Position numbers and translations under genes: made by a program
The notes under the pieces: generated by a model
The model's input: the letters and a program-made list of their open reading frames with translations, nothing else
Told to the model about the DNA's origin: nothing
The model's database searches: none
Origin: Caryophanales bacterium UBA6768
Lineage (GTDB): Bacteria; Bacillota; Bacilli; Bacillales_D; Amphibacillaceae
Assembly: GCA_002453315.1 (NCBI GenBank)
Contig: DKGO01000121.1
Span: forward strand, 1-31,426
DNA: 31,426 bases
Direction: 5' to 3'
Shown: positions 1 through 10,461 of the stretch, piece after piece
Position numbering within the stretch: the stretch's first letter is position 1
How the letters are laid out: each line of letters opens with the position of its first letter

Positions 1-815
1 TTAAAAAGTTGATGAAAAAAAGTAACATTTCAAAAGAAGATAAAGGGCTAATTGTCGGTTTAGGAAATTGGAATGTGACACCAGATGCATTGGGGCCAAT
101 GACAGTTGAGAAAGTTCTAGTTACAAATCATTTATTTGAGTTAAATTATGAAACCGTTGAAAAAGGATATCGACCAGTTGCGGCTATTTCTCCCGGTGTT
201 ATGGGGGTGACAGGGATGGAAACAAGCGACATTGTATTAAGTATTATTAATTCATTTTCCCCAAGCTTTGTTATTGTTGTTGATGCATTAGCATCAAGAT
301 CTATTGATAGAATTAATGAAACAATTCAATTAACAGATTCGGGAATACATCCGGGTTCAGGTGTAGGGAATAAGAGAAAGGAGCTAAGCAAAGAAACGTT
401 AGGTATCCCTGTTTTTGCTATTGGAGTCCCAACAGTTGTAGACGCAGTATCTATTGTGAGTGACACATTAGATTATGTGTTGAAGCATTTTGGAAGAGAG
501 TGGCAGGAAAAAGATAGCCCGAGATCTGCTCTGTTATCGGAGGGTATGCCAGTTTCCCATGAAAACTTAACTGAACAAGATTTACCAAGTGAAGCGAAGC
601 GCAAAGAGTTCCTCGGTTTAATTGGTAATTTATCTAATGAAGAAAAAAGGACATTATTTGCGGAAGTTCTTAGTCCTTTAGATCGTAATTTAATTGTCAC
701 ACCGAAAGAGGTAGATGGTTTTATGAAAGACATGGCACATTTAGTTGCCCAAGCAATCAATGCATCTTTACACACTAATGTAGAGAATAGTTTACACGAA
801 GCCTACACGAGATGA
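1..815 (+). CDS. gpr: Germination protease GPR, 5'-truncated by window edge
   Basis: GPR is the aspartic-type endoprotease that degrades small acid-soluble spore proteins (SASPs) when a spore germinates. The frame is open from base 3 to the TGA at 813-815. The visible part begins near family residue 100, so the propeptide and N-terminal region lie outside the window, and the ATG at 12 is not the real start. Seen in sequence: the family blocks [63 protein letters not shown] and [14 protein letters not shown], the C-terminal block [15 protein letters not shown], and a normal C-terminus. In Bacillus, gpr is made in the forespore under sigma-F/sigma-G and stored as an inactive zymogen; no promoter can be seen here because the 5' end is missing. 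spoIIP follows after 78 bases, as in B. subtilis. The identification is very secure. Confidence 0.96.
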   Translation, partial: KKLMKKSNISKEDKGLIVGLGNWNVTPDALGPMTVEKVLVTNHLFELNYETVEKGYRPVAAISPGVMGVTGMETSDIVLSIINSFSPSFVIVVDALASRSIDRINETIQLTDSGIHPGSGVGNKRKELSKETLGIPVFAIGVPTVVDAVSIVSDTLDYVLKHFGREWQEKDSPRSALLSEGMPVSHENLTEQDLPSEAKRKEFLGLIGNLSNEEKRTLFAEVLSPLDRNLIVTPKEVDGFMKDMAHLVAQAINASLHTNVENSLHEAYTR

Positions 816-832
816 TAGAAATGGTTCTATTT
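815..832 (+). terminator. Weak hairpin after gpr
   Basis: A perfect 6-bp inverted repeat (ATAGAA 815-820, TTCTAT 825-830) with a 4-base loop begins at the gpr stop codon and is followed by only three T's. It could slow or partly stop transcription before spoIIP. The short stem and poor T-tract make this a tentative call. Confidence 0.25.
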
Positions 833-893
833 AGACATTACCATTCATAGATTATATAAAATGATCTATCGATAAAATGTGGAAGGTGTTTAA

Positions 894-2060
894 ATGAACC
901 CAAAATATACTACCTTGGGACAAATGGTTCCATACATTAAAAAATTATTATTATTATTTACTATCATCAGTATATTGTTTTTATTTATTGGTATTTTCAC
1001 ATCTTCAAAACCAATTAAACGTCTTTCATCGTCATTGTTATCACATCGGATTAGTGCTACCGATCACACGCTGCTTTTGCAACTATTTAATTTAGAAAAT
1101 AATTCATTTTCCTTATTTAATCAAATAGAAAATCAACATCCACATATAACAAAAACATTGTTAAATCGAGTAATAAGTATGTCGTTATCAGATATGAATA
1201 CTTTTATACGTATTGAACTACCTAGTTATTCTGTTTATGAACATAATAGAAAGTTAACTGAACATTACTTAGAACAATCAGCAGATTTTGTTGATGAATC
1301 GGGTCCTCCATTAGAAAATGTGTTAGAAAAAAGAAAGGCAGTTGATCTAGCTGATGAAGATAAAACTGACAAAAGTAAAAATGAGGAAAAGAAATCCCCC
1401 ATGTCGACAGAAGGTAAGGAAGTAGTTTTTTTATATAGTACACATAATAGGGAATCTTTTTTACCTCACCTACCTGATGAAAAAAATGCCAATAATGCAT
1501 ACCATGGGGAAGTAAATATTACCAAAGTAAGTACAAGATTAGCAAATCAACTTCACCATCATGGAATTGGGGCAAAAGTAGATACAACTGATGTGACAAA
1601 CATTTTACATGAAAACGGATGGTCTTATGGGCAATCATATAAAGCTTCACGTCCAATTGTGGAAGAAGCAATTGCTAATAATAATGATATTAAATACATT
1701 TTCGATATTCATCGAGACAGTCTTTCCCGTAACTTAACAACCAAAAAAATAAATGGGGAAAAATATGCAAAAGTATTATTTGTCATTGGTAAGGAAAATG
1801 AGGCATTTGAAAAGAACTTATCGTTAGCAAAAAAATTTCACGACTTATTAAATGAAGCCCTTCCAAATGTGAGTAGGGGCGTTATTACAAAGGAAGGTCC
1901 TAAAGTAAATGGGGTTTATAATCAAGATTTAAATGAAAATGCGATTTTAATGGAGATAGGTGGTCATGAAAATACATTAGAAGAAATGTATCGAACAGTC
2001 GACGTTTTAGCCGAAGTATTTAGTCAACTATATTGGGAAGCGGAAGAAGTTAGTAAATAG
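894..2060 (+). CDS. spoIIP: Stage II sporulation protein P, peptidoglycan amidase/endopeptidase
   Basis: SpoIIP cuts peptidoglycan (amidase plus endopeptidase) at the septal membrane of the mother cell. With SpoIID and SpoIIM it drives engulfment of the forespore. The 388-residue protein has one N-terminal membrane segment (about 17-36), a variable acidic/lysine linker (about 130-172) and a C-terminal AmiC-like hydrolase domain from about 175. The expected metal/catalytic positions are present: H184 and E187 in YSTHNRESFLPH, H273 in FDIHRDS and E354 in LMEIGGHENT. The length is near the B. subtilis protein (about 400). The start is ATG at 894 behind GGAAGGTG at 881-888. In Bacillus it is transcribed under sigma-E and also by read-through from gpr. 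A CATAGATT sequence at 846-853 resembles a sigma-E -10 element, but the matching -35 is poor, so no promoter is called. Confidence 0.95.
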   Translation: MNPKYTTLGQMVPYIKKLLLLFTIISILFLFIGIFTSSKPIKRLSSSLLSHRISATDHTLLLQLFNLENNSFSLFNQIENQHPHITKTLLNRVISMSLSDMNTFIRIELPSYSVYEHNRKLTEHYLEQSADFVDESGPPLENVLEKRKAVDLADEDKTDKSKNEEKKSPMSTEGKEVVFLYSTHNRESFLPHLPDEKNANNAYHGEVNITKVSTRLANQLHHHGIGAKVDTTDVTNILHENGWSYGQSYKASRPIVEEAIANNNDIKYIFDIHRDSLSRNLTTKKINGEKYAKVLFVIGKENEAFEKNLSLAKKFHDLLNEALPNVSRGVITKEGPKVNGVYNQDLNENAILMEIGGHENTLEEMYRTVDVLAEVFSQLYWEAEEVSK

Positions 2061-2070
2061 GGGGATAAAA

Positions 2071-2361
2071 ATGACTCGTTTTGTAATTGTCATACTTCTA
2101 ATAGCCGTCTTTTTTCTCAGTGGGGTGATGTATGGTGGCTTCAAATCAGAGGGAAATGCCGAAGTAATACATGAAACAGCACATGAAACCGCACATGAAA
2201 CAGACCCATTGACGGACAGAACAGAAATTGAAGAAGAACTAACATTGGATGACCGACCAGCATTAATACAAAAAGTAGCCGGAATATTTGAGCGTTTAAC
2301 TTCTTATACTTTTGAATTAATTACCTCCCTATTATACTTTATTGCAAAAACATTTTTTTAA
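2071..2361 (+). CDS. yqxA: YqxA-like small membrane protein of unknown function (DUF3679)
   Basis: This is a 96-residue protein encoded 10 bases after spoIIP, with a GGGGATAAA-type ribosome site. It has an N-terminal hydrophobic segment (about 4-22), a short charged middle and a hydrophobic C-terminal stretch from about residue 75 that could be a second membrane anchor or an amphipathic helix. The N-terminal pattern (MTRF, hydrophobic run, G-x-x-x-G) and its position between spoIIP and lepA match YqxA of B. subtilis; no function is known to me. The middle carries an unusual tandem HETA HETA HET repeat (residues about 34-44) encoded by three 12-base direct repeats. Co-transcription with spoIIP is likely, which would make it a sporulation-stage protein. 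The name rests mainly on position and general shape. Confidence 0.7.
   Translation: MTRFVIVILLIAVFFLSGVMYGGFKSEGNAEVIHETAHETAHETDPLTDRTEIEEELTLDDRPALIQKVAGIFERLTSYTFELITSLLYFIAKTFF
2170..2205 (+). repeat. Three 12-bp direct repeats inside yqxA
   Basis: Units at 2170-2181, 2182-2193 and 2194-2205 all begin CATGAAAC and differ at only one or two positions. They are in frame and encode His-Glu-Thr-Ala units. The 12-base length means loss or gain of a unit would keep the frame. Confidence 0.85.
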
Positions 2362-2407
2362 GCGCTATTTTAATAGTTGAAAAATATGTACAGATATGGG
2401 GCAAATA

Positions 2408-2436
2408 TTGAAACAAAAGGACAGTATTGTTATAAT
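2408..2436 (+). promoter_or_regulatory. Sigma-A promoter for lepA
   Basis: The -35 element TTGAAA (2408-2413) and -10 element TATAAT (2431-2436) are separated by exactly 17 bases. A TG at 2428-2429 gives an extended -10. It lies 54 bases before the lepA start, between the sporulation genes and a housekeeping gene, where an independent promoter is expected. Confidence 0.8.
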
Positions 2437-2490
2437 CAATGCTAGCTATATGAGTTTTAATCGATTGGTGCATAGTAGGAGTGAGCGTCA

Positions 2491-4302
2491 TTGCTGAATA
2501 ACAATACAAGAAATGTAAGAAATTTTTCAATTATTGCCCATATTGATCATGGTAAATCAACCTTGGCTGATCGTATATTGGAAAACACGAAGGCATTATC
2601 AGAAAGAGAAATGAAAGAACAAATTTTAGATGCAATGGATCTAGAAAGGGAACGGGGAATTACAATTAAGTTAAATGCCGTTCATTTAGAATATGAAAGT
2701 AAAAATCGAGAAAAATATATTTTTCACTTAATCGATACTCCAGGTCATGTCGATTTTACTTATGAGGTCTCAAGAAGTTTAGCCGCCTGTGAAGGGGCTA
2801 TTTTAGTAGTCGATGCCGCACAGGGCATTGAAGCCCAAACATTGGCAAATGTATATTTAGCGCTAGATAATAATTTGGAAATTATACCGGTTATTAATAA
2901 AATCGATTTACCAAATGCAGATCCCGAAAGAGTTACTAAGGAGTTAGTCGATATTATCGGGATTGACCCAGATGATGTTATTTTAGCGTCGGCAAAGGAC
3001 AACATTGGGATTGATGAAATTTTGGAAAGTATCGTTAACAATATACCTCCCCCAAATGGGGATGAATCGGCACCACTAAAAGCATTAATTTTTGACTCAG
3101 TTTATGATGCGTATCGTGGGGTTGTCGCCTCTATTTGTGTGAAAGAAGGACAAGTACGAATTGGGGATAAAATTCGTATGATGGCAACGAAGAGTGAGTA
3201 TGAAGTGTTAGAACTAGGTGTATTAACACCAAAACCATTAAATAAACAAATGTTAACAGTTGGTGATGTTGGTTATTTAACTGCTTCTATGAAGGAAGTA
3301 AAGGATACGAGAGTTGGAGACACAATTACCTTGGTGAATGAACCTGCCGATGCCCCTTTACCAGGTTATCGAAAATTGAATCCAATGGTATTTTGTGGTT
3401 TATACCCTGTCAATTCAGAAGATTACAACCCATTAAGAGAAGCATTAGAACGACTTGAATTAAATGATGCCTCATTACAGTATGAACCTGAAACATCCCA
3501 AGCATTAGGGTTTGGGTTTAGAACGGGATTTTTGGGCCTACTGCATATGGAAATCGTTCAAGAACGGATTGAACGAGAATTTAATATTGATTTAATTACG
3601 ACAGCACCAAGCGTGATTTATGAAATTAGAAAGACTGATGGAGAAGTTCTTCATATTGAAAACCCATCATTTATGCCTGATCCAGCTTCAATTGAAGAAA
3701 TTCTAGAACCTTATGTAAAAGCAATGGTCATGGTACCTAACGATTATGTTGGAGCCGTTATGGAAATCTGTCAACGAAAACGGGGACATTTTATTGATAT
3801 GCAATATTTGGATGACATTCGAGTAAATGTCATATATGAAATACCTTTATCGGAAATAGTTTTCGACTTTTTTGACCAATTAAAATCACAAACAAAAGGA
3901 TATGCCTCATTGGACTATGAATTTATTGGGAACCGTCCTTCAAATTTAGTGAAAATGGATATTTTATTACACGGTGATGCAATTGATGCCCTGTCAATAA
4001 TTGTCCATAAAGATTTTAGTTATAATCGAGGGAGACAGATAGTTGAAAAACTAAAAGAATTAATTCCGAGACAGCAATTTGAGGTCCCTGTTCAAGCGGC
4101 AATAGGTAATCATATTATTGCTAGATCTAACATTAAAGCAGTAAGAAAAGATGTCACAGCAAAATTGTATGGCGGTGATGTGACCAGAAAGAGAAAATTA
4201 CTTGAAAAACAAAAGGCAGGGAAAAAGCGGATGAAAATGGTAGGTTCTGTAGAAATACCCCAGGAGGCATTTATGTCTGTTTTAAAATTAAATGACGATT
4301 AA
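2491..4302 (+). CDS. lepA: Elongation factor 4 (LepA), translation GTPase
   Basis: LepA/EF4 is a ribosome-associated translational GTPase related to EF-G, implicated in rescuing stalled elongation and in 30S subunit maturation. The 603-residue protein shows G1 AHIDHGKST (16-24), the switch region ERERGITIK (about 52-60), G3 DTPGH (82-86), G4 NKID (136-139), then domain II, EF-G-like domains III and V, and the LepA-specific C-terminal domain. The C-terminal block [13 protein letters not shown] and the basic [17 protein letters not shown] region are typical. The start is TTG at 2491, nine bases after AGGAG (2477-2481). The nearby GTG at 2481 is out of frame. In B. subtilis hemN follows directly; here a terminator follows instead. 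Confidence 0.98.
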   Translation: MLNNNTRNVRNFSIIAHIDHGKSTLADRILENTKALSEREMKEQILDAMDLERERGITIKLNAVHLEYESKNREKYIFHLIDTPGHVDFTYEVSRSLAACEGAILVVDAAQGIEAQTLANVYLALDNNLEIIPVINKIDLPNADPERVTKELVDIIGIDPDDVILASAKDNIGIDEILESIVNNIPPPNGDESAPLKALIFDSVYDAYRGVVASICVKEGQVRIGDKIRMMATKSEYEVLELGVLTPKPLNKQMLTVGDVGYLTASMKEVKDTRVGDTITLVNEPADAPLPGYRKLNPMVFCGLYPVNSEDYNPLREALERLELNDASLQYEPETSQALGFGFRTGFLGLLHMEIVQERIEREFNIDLITTAPSVIYEIRKTDGEVLHIENPSFMPDPASIEEILEPYVKAMVMVPNDYVGAVMEICQRKRGHFIDMQYLDDIRVNVIYEIPLSEIVFDFFDQLKSQTKGYASLDYEFIGNRPSNLVKMDILLHGDAIDALSIIVHKDFSYNRGRQIVEKLKELIPRQQFEVPVQAAIGNHIIARSNIKAVRKDVTAKLYGGDVTRKRKLLEKQKAGKKRMKMVGSVEIPQEAFMSVLKLNDD

Positions 4303-4321
4303 ATACTTTTACAAAGTTGAT

Positions 4322-4353
4322 AAGAATTGAGAACACAGTTCTCATTCTTTTTT
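4322..4353 (+). terminator. Rho-independent terminator after lepA
   Basis: GAGAAC (4329-4334) pairs with GTTCTC (4338-4343) around an ACA loop. The stem is extended by AAGAAT/ATTCTT with one bulged T (4328), and six T's follow (4348-4353). It sits 19 bases after the lepA stop and ends that transcription unit. Confidence 0.85.
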
Positions 4354-4601
4354 CAATTGTAAATACCTTCTCATCAATATTTATCCTTTGTAACTCTGAT
4401 AAAAGTACTTCGTTTACCTTTATAACATTTATTCAAATGTCACATAATTCATTTTCATAATATTTTCTTACAATAGTTTGATTTTGGTAATACTAACTTA
4501 TCAGATCTACAGAAATCCGTGTAGTTTAATCAATCATATTTTTTGATGAAATTTCAAGGGCCTGGTGATAATAAAAATCTAAATAAAATAAGCTTAGTTC
4601 G
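4354..4601. other. AT-rich non-coding gap where hemN is usually found
   Basis: About 250 bases between the lepA terminator and the hrcA promoter hold no open frame of useful length, no tRNA-like structure and no recognisable hemN remnant by eye. A 5-bp inverted repeat (CTACA 4507-4511, TGTAG 4520-4524) is too weak to call. I see nothing functional here. Confidence 0.5.
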
Positions 4602-4630
4602 TTGACAAAAAAACTTGAATTTGATAATTT
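4602..4630 (+). promoter_or_regulatory. Sigma-A promoter of the hrcA-dnaK heat-shock operon
   Basis: A perfect -35 TTGACA (4602-4607) is followed by an AT-rich -10. The candidates are TAATTT at 4625-4630 with a 17-base spacer, or GATAAT at 4623-4628 with a 15-base spacer. The start of transcription would fall just before or inside the CIRCE operator at 4641, the standard arrangement for HrcA control. Confidence 0.75.
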
Positions 4631-4640
4631 ATAAATAGCA

Positions 4641-4667
4641 TTAGCACTCGATGAGATTGAGTGCTAA
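4641..4667 (+). promoter_or_regulatory. CIRCE operator (HrcA binding site)
   Basis: This is a perfect consensus CIRCE element: TTAGCACTC (4641-4649), a 9-base spacer, and GAGTGCTAA (4659-4667). HrcA bound here represses the operon and is released when GroEL is occupied by unfolded protein. It is the only CIRCE copy I see in the window, and it lies in the 5' leader just before the hrcA ribosome-binding site. Confidence 0.97.
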
Positions 4668-4681
4668 TAGGGGTGATGAAA

Positions 4682-5704
4682 TTGTTAACTAATAGGCAGT
4701 TATTCATATTACAATCAATTATTGATGACTTTATTATCGAGGCTAAACCTATAGGTTCTAGGGCAATTTCAAAAAAAGATTCAGTTAATTTAAGTGCAGC
4801 AACTATTCGAAATGTAATGGCGGACTTGGAGGATATGGGTTTTTTAGAAAAGACCCATTCTTCTTCTGGTAGGGTTCCTTCTGAAAAGGCTTATCGTTTT
4901 TATGTTGATCATGTAATTGGACCGACATTAAGAGAAATTGAAATGGATATTATAAGGGAAATGATTTCTGAAAATATCGTTGAGTTTGAATATATTGTTC
5001 AAACTTCAGCAGAGGTTTTATCACAGTTGACAAATTATACGACAATTATATTAGGGCCACAAGTAATTGATGCAACTTTGCGGGAAATACAAATAATTAT
5101 ACTTTCAGACTATACAGCTGTCGCTATTTTGGTGACAGATACTGGCCATGTGGAACATAAAACTTTTTCAAGTTCAACAATTATGGATGAAGGAGAAGTG
5201 GAGACGATTGTCAATATTTTAAACGATCGTTTAGCTGGTGTTCCGATTTTACATTTATCCCATAAATTAGAGACGGAAGTCTATTCATTGTTACAAAAAT
5301 ATGTTAAGAATTTTAATTCCATATATCAATATTTACAAAATATACTTGCTCATGAAAGTGCAGCGAAATTATATATTGGTGGACAATCAAACCTAATTAT
5401 GCAACCTGAATTTAATGATATCGAAAAAATTTATGAATTTTATTCATTACTAGAAAATGAAGAAGAGATGGTCCGGTTATTAAGTATGAGTGGGAATGGC
5501 CTCCATGTCACAATCGGGAATGAAAATAAACTAGATGCGATAAAACATTTAAGTTTAATTACCTCATCTTATAAATCTGGTTTAAATCAGTTTGGTACCA
5601 TTGCATTAATAGGCCCTACGAGAATGGAATATCGAAAAGTAATTCGACTGTTAAAAGGATTATCATCCGAGTTATCAAATCTATTATATAAGTCATCAGA
5701 TTAA
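4682..5704 (+). CDS. hrcA: Heat-inducible transcription repressor HrcA
   Basis: HrcA represses class I heat-shock operons (dnaK and groE) by binding CIRCE. I choose TTG at 4682 as the start (340 residues, MLTNRQLFIL...) because it matches the family N-terminus and sits six bases after AGGGGTG (4669-4675). The longer frame from GTG 4661 would begin inside the CIRCE operator, and ATG 4676 is too close to the ribosome site. The N-terminal winged helix (about 1-75) contains SAATIRNVMADLEDMGFLEK and SSSGRVPSEKAYRFYVD. The remainder is the GAF-like and dimerisation region. It is the first gene of the operon with grpE, dnaK and further genes, and represses its own transcription through the CIRCE element immediately upstream. 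Confidence 0.96.
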   Translation: MLTNRQLFILQSIIDDFIIEAKPIGSRAISKKDSVNLSAATIRNVMADLEDMGFLEKTHSSSGRVPSEKAYRFYVDHVIGPTLREIEMDIIREMISENIVEFEYIVQTSAEVLSQLTNYTTIILGPQVIDATLREIQIIILSDYTAVAILVTDTGHVEHKTFSSSTIMDEGEVETIVNILNDRLAGVPILHLSHKLETEVYSLLQKYVKNFNSIYQYLQNILAHESAAKLYIGGQSNLIMQPEFNDIEKIYEFYSLLENEEEMVRLLSMSGNGLHVTIGNENKLDAIKHLSLITSSYKSGLNQFGTIALIGPTRMEYRKVIRLLKGLSSELSNLLYKSSD

Positions 5705-5786
5705 TAAAAATATTTGATGTGATATAGTTTACAAAATTTTTAATCATGTTATGGTTATACATGGTATTTTTATGGGGGTGTATCTA

Positions 5787-6386
5787 TTGGAAGAAAAAAC
5801 GAAAAGTAATGATGAAAACAATGGATTGATTAATGATGATCAATTGAATGAAGAAAATTTATCGAAAGAACCAGTTGAAGATTTAACTGACTCACCATCG
5901 GAAGTCGTAATTGAAGATGATAACAATATCCAAGAATTAGAGCATGAGGTAACTAAATTAAAGCAGGAAAAATCAGAAACTGAAGAAAAACTTTTAAGGA
6001 TTCATGCTGAATTTGATAATTATAAAAAGCGAACAATAAAGGAAAAAGCCTTAGACCGTAAATATAAATCACAGGATTTGGCAACAGAGTTATTACCTGT
6101 ATTAGATAATTTTGAAAGAGCATTACAAACTGAAATAAGTTCAGAAAATAATAGTTTTAAAGAGGGCATGAAGATGATTTATGATCAATTACTAGCATCT
6201 TTAAAATCACATGGTGTTGAATCAATTGATGCATTACATCAACCATTTGATCCTAATTACCATCATGCTGTCATGCAAACAGAAGATGAAAACTTTGAAG
6301 CAAATATTGTCGTTGAGCAATTACAAAAAGGTTATGTTTTAAATGATAAAGTTATAAGACCAGCAATGGTTAAAGTAAATAAATAG
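5787..6386 (+). CDS. grpE: Nucleotide exchange factor GrpE
   Basis: GrpE is the ADP-release factor for DnaK. The preferred start is TTG at 5787 (199 residues, MEEKTKSN...), six bases after GGGGGTG (5774-5780). The upstream ATGs at 5751 and 5761 lack a ribosome site and would add a hydrophobic N-terminus foreign to GrpE. The first ~45 residues are acidic and disordered, followed by a long heptad coiled coil (about 46-100) and a C-terminal beta domain ending in the family signature block (about 174-199) with NIVVEQLQKGYVLNDKVIRP. The protein is cytosolic and acts as a dimer on the DnaK ATPase domain. It lies between hrcA and dnaK as in nearly all Bacillaceae. Confidence 0.96.
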   Translation: MEEKTKSNDENNGLINDDQLNEENLSKEPVEDLTDSPSEVVIEDDNNIQELEHEVTKLKQEKSETEEKLLRIHAEFDNYKKRTIKEKALDRKYKSQDLATELLPVLDNFERALQTEISSENNSFKEGMKMIYDQLLASLKSHGVESIDALHQPFDPNYHHAVMQTEDENFEANIVVEQLQKGYVLNDKVIRPAMVKVNK

Positions 6387-6404
6387 AACTAAAGGAGAAA
6401 TTGA

Positions 6405-8243
<1,839 letters not shown>

Positions 8244-8251
8244 TCGTTTAT

Positions 8252-8289
8252 AAAAAGTCAAAGTCAGAATTTCTTGACTTTGACTTTTT
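8252..8289 (+). terminator. Strong hairpin/terminator between dnaK and dnaJ
   Basis: This is a perfect 15-bp inverted repeat: AAAAAGTCAAAGTCA at 8252-8266 and TGACTTTGACTTTTT at 8275-8289, with an 8-base loop. The 3' arm ends in five T's and the 5' arm begins with five A's, so it could terminate in either direction, although only + strand transcription is expected. It splits the usual hrcA-grpE-dnaK-dnaJ operon. Confidence 0.85.
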
Positions 8290-8295
8290 CGTTAT

Positions 8296-8325
8296 TTGCT
8301 TCAACTATAAAAAGAATGCTATGAT
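8296..8325 (+). promoter_or_regulatory. Probable sigma-A promoter for dnaJ
   Basis: TTGCTT (8296-8301) and TATGAT (8320-8325) are 18 bases apart, and TG at 8317-8318 gives an extended -10. The element lies just after the dnaK terminator and 41 bases before dnaJ, exactly where a secondary promoter would be needed. There is no CIRCE copy nearby, so transcription from here would not be under HrcA control. Confidence 0.55.
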
Positions 8326-8366
8326 GATAAAGATTGAATTTCAGATTCGGGAGAGTGAATCGTAAA

Positions 8367-9482
8367 TTGAGTAAAAGAGATTATTACGAAGTGCTCGGCG
8401 TTGGAAAAGATGCGAGTAAAGAAGATATAAAAAAAGCATATCGTAAGTTGGCAAGACAATATCATCCTGATGTGAATAAGTCGGATGATGCTGAAGAGAA
8501 ATTTAAAGAGGCCAAAGAAGCCTACGAAGTATTAAATAATGATCAAAAAAGGGCACAGTATGATCAATTTGGTCATGCTGGAACACAAGGGGCTCAAGGA
8601 TTTGGTGGGGGCGCCCAAGACTTTTCTGGATTTGGTGATATTTTTGATATGTTCTTTGGTGGCGGTGGAAGACGTGATCCTAATGCCCCTCAACAAGGAG
8701 ACGATTTGCAATATACAATGTCACTAAATTTTGAAGAGGCTATATTTGGTAAAGAGACCCATATAACGTTACCGAAGGATGAACAATGTTCAACGTGTCA
8801 TGGTTCCGGAGCGAAGCCAGGTACAAAACCAGAAACCTGTTCACATTGTCATGGTTCAGGTCAACTAAACATGGAACAAAATACTCCTTTCGGCAGAATT
8901 GTTAATCGACGTGTCTGCCATTATTGTCAAGGTACTGGTAAAATCATTAAGGATAGATGTACAACTTGTGGTGGCAATGGTAAAGTAAAAAAACAAACGA
9001 AAATTAAAATTTCTATTCCCGCAGGAATTGATGAAGGACAACAAATACGCGTCTCGGGTAAAGGTAATCCTGGAAAAAATGGTGGACCTCCTGGAGATTT
9101 ATTCGTCGTTATCCATGTGAAACAACATGAGTTTTTCGAGCGTGAAGGAGATAATATTTTCCTAGATTTACCTATTACATTTGCACAGGCGGCTCTTGGT
9201 GACGAGATTGAAGTTCCAACGGTACACGGAAATGTTACCTTTAAAATACCTGCTGGAACACAGACAGGTAGGACCTTTCGCCTAAAAGGGAAAGGCTCTC
9301 CAAATGTTAGAGGTTTTGGCAAAGGTGATCAACACGTTAAAATCGTTGTTGTTACTCCGACAAAATTGACAAATCGTCAAAAAGAATTATTAAAAGAATT
9401 TAATGAAATAGATGGAAATGATTCAGTAAGTGGAGAGGAATCATTCTTTAATCGATTTAAAAAGGCTTTTAAAGGTGATTAA
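8367..9482 (+). CDS. dnaJ: Chaperone protein DnaJ (Hsp40)
   Basis: DnaJ delivers substrates to DnaK and stimulates its ATPase. The start chosen is TTG at 8367 (371 residues, [11 protein letters not shown]...), matching the family N-terminus. The in-frame GTG at 8355 overlaps the only purine-rich ribosome site (GGGAGAG 8349-8355). Domains: J domain (about 5-70) with the catalytic HPD at 33-35, a Gly/Phe-rich region (about 72-105), a zinc-binding domain with four CxxCxGxG repeats ([24 protein letters not shown] and the variant CTTCGGNG), then two beta-barrel substrate domains and a dimerisation tail ending FKKAFKGD. The ribosome site is distant from the start (11 bases), suggesting modest translation. 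Downstream genes prmA, rsmE and mtaB follow with very short gaps. Confidence 0.96.
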   Translation: MSKRDYYEVLGVGKDASKEDIKKAYRKLARQYHPDVNKSDDAEEKFKEAKEAYEVLNNDQKRAQYDQFGHAGTQGAQGFGGGAQDFSGFGDIFDMFFGGGGRRDPNAPQQGDDLQYTMSLNFEEAIFGKETHITLPKDEQCSTCHGSGAKPGTKPETCSHCHGSGQLNMEQNTPFGRIVNRRVCHYCQGTGKIIKDRCTTCGGNGKVKKQTKIKISIPAGIDEGQQIRVSGKGNPGKNGGPPGDLFVVIHVKQHEFFEREGDNIFLDLPITFAQAALGDEIEVPTVHGNVTFKIPAGTQTGRTFRLKGKGSPNVRGFGKGDQHVKIVVVTPTKLTNRQKELLKEFNEIDGNDSVSGEESFFNRFKKAFKGD

Positions 9483-9502
9483 GTAATGTCGGAGTGAACG
9501 AT

Positions 9503-10441
9503 ATGGAATGGCAAGAAATCATTATTCATACAACACATGATCATATTGAAATAATTTCAAATTTGCTTCTTGAGGAAGGGGCAAACGGTATTGTTGTTAT
9601 TGATTCAGCAGACCTTATTAAGCAGGAAAATGACCCTTTCGGTGAACGATATAAGTTAGACAGAAATGATTTTCCACCATTAGGTATTTATATAAAAACT
9701 TATTTTATCAGTGATAAACAGTTTACTGGAATATTTCAACGTATAAATAAACGATTAAACAATTTAAGTCATAAACAATTAATTTTATTAGGTGAAGGTA
9801 TTTCAGCAAAAAAGGTTTATGACGAGGATTGGGAAAATAATTGGAAACAATACTTTAAACCCACCCAAATCACTGATTTATTTATAATTGTACCTAAATG
9901 GGAGACATTACAAAACGAACAAACTGGACTATTACCCATTTATATTGACCCCGGTTTAGCATTTGGAACTGGGACACATCCGACAACAATATTAAGTATT
10001 CAGGGGTTACAAAAAACAATACAGAAAGATGATATTGTATTAGATGTCGGTTCTGGTTCTGGTATTTTAAGTATTGCATCTGTATTATTGGGTGCCAGAA
10101 AAGTATATGCTTTTGATTTAGATGACATAGCAGTAAAAAGCACTAATGCAAATCGAGATTTAAATAATCTTCAAAATCAAGTCATTGTTCAACAAAACGA
10201 TTTATTAAAAGGGATAAGCCAACAGGCTAATGTTATTGTTTCTAATATTTTAGCCGATGTGCTCGTTGATGTCATTGATGATGCGTGGAGAAATTTAAAA
10301 ATTGGTGGTTACTTTATAACATCAGGAATTATTAAAGAAAAGCAAGAAATGTTACAGACTAAAATAGAAGAATATTCGTTTAAAATGATCGAAATAAATC
10401 AACAAGATAACTGGGTTAGTTTTACGGCACAAAAAGTATAG
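9503..10441 (+). CDS. prmA: Ribosomal protein L11 methyltransferase PrmA
   Basis: PrmA (YqeT in B. subtilis) trimethylates ribosomal protein L11 using S-adenosylmethionine. The start is ATG 9503, six bases after GGAGTG (9491-9496); the in-frame GTG 9494 is part of that ribosome site. The product is 312 residues. The N-terminal substrate-recognition domain (about 1-115) is followed by a class I methyltransferase fold with DPGLAFGTGTHPTT (149-162), the SAM-binding loop VLDVGSGSGILSIA (179-192), acidic YAFDLD strand 2, and SNILADVL (247-254). It is 20 bases downstream of dnaJ and belongs to the same transcript as rsmE and mtaB, a set of translation-modifying enzymes attached to the heat-shock operon in many Bacillaceae. 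Confidence 0.95.
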   Translation: MEWQEIIIHTTHDHIEIISNLLLEEGANGIVVIDSADLIKQENDPFGERYKLDRNDFPPLGIYIKTYFISDKQFTGIFQRINKRLNNLSHKQLILLGEGISAKKVYDEDWENNWKQYFKPTQITDLFIIVPKWETLQNEQTGLLPIYIDPGLAFGTGTHPTTILSIQGLQKTIQKDDIVLDVGSGSGILSIASVLLGARKVYAFDLDDIAVKSTNANRDLNNLQNQVIVQQNDLLKGISQQANVIVSNILADVLVDVIDDAWRNLKIGGYFITSGIIKEKQEMLQTKIEEYSFKMIEINQQDNWVSFTAQKV

Positions 10442-10461
10442 AAAAATGGACGTGTGAATAT

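Noticed and set aside
846..853. Possible sigma-E -10 (CATAGATT) upstream of spoIIP
   Set aside because: The -35 candidate at 826-832 has poor match and a 13-base spacer; biologically plausible but not strong enough to annotate.
4507..4524. Hairpin CTACA/TGTAG in the lepA-hrcA gap
   Set aside because: Only five base pairs and no T-tract; expected often by chance in AT-rich DNA.
8927..9322. 131-codon open frame on the - strand inside dnaJ
   Set aside because: It lies opposite a clearly coding, conserved dnaJ region, has no ribosome site, and its Cys/Pro-rich composition is what antisense of the zinc-finger and Gly-rich domains gives.
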